From the NCBI GenBank assembly GCA_016186235.1, contig JACPMD010000155.1, positions 1 to 5,959 on the forward strand: a stretch of 5,959 bases of DNA. Reading direction: 5' to 3'. The notes beneath the pieces are model-generated. The model did no database searches, was not told where the DNA came from, and was given only the letters and a program-made list of their open reading frames with translations. The translations under genes and the position numbers were made by a program. Of the stretch, positions 3,837 through 5,959 are shown in pieces; the first letter of the stretch is position 1, and each line of letters opens with the position of its first letter. Source of the DNA: Candidatus Roizmanbacteria bacterium. Lineage in GTDB: Bacteria; Patescibacteriota; Microgenomatia; UBA1406; GWC2-37-13.

Positions 3837-5959
3837 ATGGCCGAACTCTCCCATCTTCAAATACGCAACCCTAAAGACGACGAGACGCCGATTGAGTCTG
3901 CGACTCAGATTTTTGCCTCACTTCTCCCCTACCCTTATATTCCGTTGTGGAAACGGCTCTTTATTCAGGTAAAACGCTATGCGTTTGAAATTTACCTCCT
4001 GAATCAAACTATCTTTTTTTACGTCACAACTCCTGCGGAAAACGAAACGCTCATTCAGAGCGTTGTTACTTCGTCTTTTCCTCAATCAAGGATAAAAAAA
4101 ACAACCGACCCTATGGATATTATCTTTAAATCAAAAAATATTGAGGCAGGCGAGGTAGTTCTGAATTCCTATTCCTATCTTCCCATTAAGACGTATTTTG
4201 ACTTCAAAGACATCGATCCGCTCTCGTCTCTTGTTGGGTTTTTATCAAAACAAGGACCCAATTTAAAGTTTGCGATTCAAGTCCTTGTGAGCCCGGCGAG
4301 TTTTGGTTGGCAAGATCGGGCTGTAAATGCAGCTAAGCATCAAATATATGATGAAGCAGCCGACCGCTATATCCGTTCACCTCAACAGCTTCTTATTATG
4401 AAAAAGGCCTCTTTCCAAGGCGGTAAAGCTCTCATTCGCCTTTTAGTTGCCAATAATGATCCGCCAGCTGGCGGATCGCTTAGGCCATATTTAATGAACC
4501 TTGCGGGGACGTTTGGAAGTTTTTCTTTAGGAGAAGGAAACCAGTTTGTCTTTCGCAGGCCACTCATCTTAAAAAGTCATTTCCTGAATAGAGTCAAAAA
4601 GAGAAAAACCTATTTTTTTGAGCGAAGACATCAAGTCCTCAATGCGCAAGAGTTAGCGACGCTTTGGCATCCGTCAGGATATCTCTTAGCTGGAATTAAA
4701 AATATCGCTTGGGGGAAAACCTTGAAAGGTGAGCCGCCTGAGAATTTACCCGTCGTACCGCTATCTTTAACTCCCGAGGTTAAAGATACCGATGGGAAGA
4801 AAGATATCAACTTTTTTGCCAAAACTGAGTTTAAGAATAAAGAACGAATTTTTGGCATCAAAACAGAAGATCGCAGGAAACACGTTTACATCATCGGTAA
4901 AACCGGCGCAGGAAAATCGACGCTTATTGCCAATATGGCTATTGACGACATCAGGAAAGACCGCGGAATTGGGATCATCGACCCGCACGGCGACCTTTCT
5001 GAAATTATTCTAGACTATATTCCTAAGCGAAGATTCAATGACGTTGTCTATCTTGAACCATTTGACACCAAACGACCATTTGCTCTCAATGTTTTAGAAG
5101 TAAAAAATAAGCAGCAAAAAGATCTCGTTGCCTCAGGAATAGTATCTATTTTCTATAAACTATATGGAGACAGTTGGGGGCCGCGACTCGAATATATTCT
5201 GCGAAATACTATTATGACGCTTCTTGAGGTTCCAAACTCTACCTTAGTTGATATCTTGAACATAATTGCAAACAATAATTTTAGAAAAAAGGTGGTTGCT
5301 CAACTGGTAGATCCGGTACTCAAAAATTTCTGGGAGAAGGAATTTGCCAAAATGCCAGATCGGCTCAAGGCTGAAGCAGTCTCCCCGATTCAAAACAAGG
5401 TCGGCCAGTTTGTTACCTCCCGCATGATACGAAACATTGTCGGAAAGCCAAAATCTTCCATTAACCTCGAGGAGATAATGAATGAGGGTAAAATACTTAT
5501 CCTTAACATCTCTCAAGGCAAACTCGGTGAAGATAGCGCAGCACTTCTTGGAGCGATGATTATCACGCAAATCCAGCTTGCGGCCATGAACCGCTCTTTT
5601 ATAAAAGAGGCAGAACGGAAAGATTTCTTTTTATTTGTTGATGAATTTCAGAATTTTGCCACGACGTCGTTTATCAAAATTCTCTCTGAAGCACGAAAAT
5701 ATCGCCTCTCGCTCACCTTGGCAAACCAATACATCGACCAACTCGATGAGGATGTCCAAAAAGCCATCTTTGGAAATGTAGGGACATTGATGTCTTTTGT
5801 TCTTGGTGCGAAAGATGCGTATATTCTGAGTAAGGAGTACGGCGAACTCTATACTGAAAATGACCTCGTAGCGCTCGGCAAGTTTGAAACTGTACTCAAA
5901 CTTTCGATCGATGGGATGACCTCTACCCCATTTCCTGCGACGACGCTCCCCCTACCTGC
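3837..5959 (+). CDS. HerA/VirD4/TraG-like P-loop ATPase (type IV secretion or DNA-translocation motor), 3' partial
   Basis: This ATPase is predicted to power movement of DNA or protein in a conjugation or type IV secretion-like apparatus. The frame runs from ATG 3837 off the right edge without a stop (707 codons). Residues 1-340 form an N-terminal domain rich in beta strands, seen ahead of the motor domain in CPR proteins of this type. The Walker A motif is G354-KTGAGKST, followed by IIDPHGD (380-386), a hallmark of the HerA/VirD4/TraG clade. Walker B is FFLFVDEFQNF, with D602 and E603. ANQYIDQL and GNVGTLMSFVLGAKDA match the C-terminal sensor region of coupling-type ATPases. No transmembrane segment is visible at the N-terminus, unlike classical VirD4, so membrane attachment would need a partner. 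A perfect 20-bp palindrome is embedded in frame (4458-4477). The last visible residues resemble the end of the motor domain, so little may be missing. VirB4-like is an alternative name; the P-loop motor call is secure. Confidence 0.88.
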   Translation, partial: MAELSHLQIRNPKDDETPIESATQIFASLLPYPYIPLWKRLFIQVKRYAFEIYLLNQTIFFYVTTPAENETLIQSVVTSSFPQSRIKKTTDPMDIIFKSKNIEAGEVVLNSYSYLPIKTYFDFKDIDPLSSLVGFLSKQGPNLKFAIQVLVSPASFGWQDRAVNAAKHQIYDEAADRYIRSPQQLLIMKKASFQGGKALIRLLVANNDPPAGGSLRPYLMNLAGTFGSFSLGEGNQFVFRRPLILKSHFLNRVKKRKTYFFERRHQVLNAQELATLWHPSGYLLAGIKNIAWGKTLKGEPPENLPVVPLSLTPEVKDTDGKKDINFFAKTEFKNKERIFGIKTEDRRKHVYIIGKTGAGKSTLIANMAIDDIRKDRGIGIIDPHGDLSEIILDYIPKRRFNDVVYLEPFDTKRPFALNVLEVKNKQQKDLVASGIVSIFYKLYGDSWGPRLEYILRNTIMTLLEVPNSTLVDILNIIANNNFRKKVVAQLVDPVLKNFWEKEFAKMPDRLKAEAVSPIQNKVGQFVTSRMIRNIVGKPKSSINLEEIMNEGKILILNISQGKLGEDSAALLGAMIITQIQLAAMNRSFIKEAERKDFFLFVDEFQNFATTSFIKILSEARKYRLSLTLANQYIDQLDEDVQKAIFGNVGTLMSFVLGAKDAYILSKEYGELYTENDLVALGKFETVLKLSIDGMTSTPFPATTLPLP
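4458..4477 (+). repeat. 20-bp perfect palindrome inside the ATPase coding sequence
   Basis: GATCCGCCAG is followed directly by its reverse complement CTGGCGGATC with no loop. Read in frame it gives N-D-P-P-A-G-G-S, a flexible loop-like peptide between two predicted strands of the N-terminal domain. The core CCGCCAGCTGGCGG resembles palindromes I associate with CPR genomes, so this looks like a dispersed palindromic element that inserted in frame. The sequence is seen directly; the repeat nature is inferred. Confidence 0.65.

Noticed and set aside
4458..4477. The palindrome as a transcription terminator
   Set aside because: It lies in the middle of an open, conserved coding frame and is not followed by a T run.
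4382..5570. Several minus-strand ORFs and a plus-strand frame-shifted ORF within the ATPase gene
   Set aside because: The continuous 707-codon frame with Walker A, DPHGD and Walker B motifs accounts for the whole region.
1..5959. CRISPR array, tRNA or rRNA genes, tnpB with omega RNA, or a toxin-antitoxin pair
   Set aside because: No regularly spaced repeats longer than the 10-bp fic repeats and no cloverleaf were seen. The IS200-type element has no tnpB. No antitoxin-like ORF flanks fic, whose inhibitory motif is internal.

Overview
The window looks like a piece of a Patescibacteria (CPR) genome, possibly of the Microgenomates or Parcubacteria type. This is inferred from four things. It is AT-rich. 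It carries a long HerA/VirD4-like ATPase of the kind common in these genomes. That ATPase gene contains an in-frame CCGCCAGCTGGCGG-type palindrome, which I associate with CPR genomes. The small ORFs and leader regions are compact. TGA is used as an ordinary stop: about 707 codons of the ATPase contain no in-frame TGA, which argues against the recoded (TGA = Gly) CPR lineages.

Layout. Positions 2-682 (+) are the 3' two thirds of an IS30-family transposase that runs off the left edge. Positions ~701-1264 are a complete IS200/IS605-type element with hairpin ends and one Y1 HUH transposase gene (780-1217, +). Its right end lies inside the 3' end of a Fic-family AMP-transferase gene (1162-2169, -). 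The Fic protein keeps its catalytic and inhibitory motifs, but its C-terminal tail is now translated from IS DNA. Upstream of fic is a strong sigma-70-like promoter whose -10 region sits in three 10-bp tandem repeats.

Positions ~2341/2390-3588 are an IS481-like element. Its transposase (minus strand) is split by a one-base frameshift near 3304-3307 into an N-terminal piece (to 3459) and the main DDE ORF (from 2367). Just right of this element is a short minus-strand ORF (3592-3738) for a small hydrophobic protein, possibly cut by the insertion. After a divergent intergenic region with two perfect palindromes, a leaderless-looking promoter (extended -10, 3819-3827) drives the main host gene. 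That gene is a large P-loop ATPase of the HerA/VirD4/TraG type (3837 to past the right edge, +).

The left 3.6 kb is therefore an island of stacked insertion sequences from three families, with a truncated Fic gene trapped between them. The right 2.1 kb is a conserved host gene for a DNA-translocation or type IV secretion-like motor. I see no tRNA, rRNA, CRISPR array or clear new multi-gene defence system. The most unusual signals are the palindrome inserted in frame in the ATPase gene, the fic promoter repeats, and the remodelled Fic tail.
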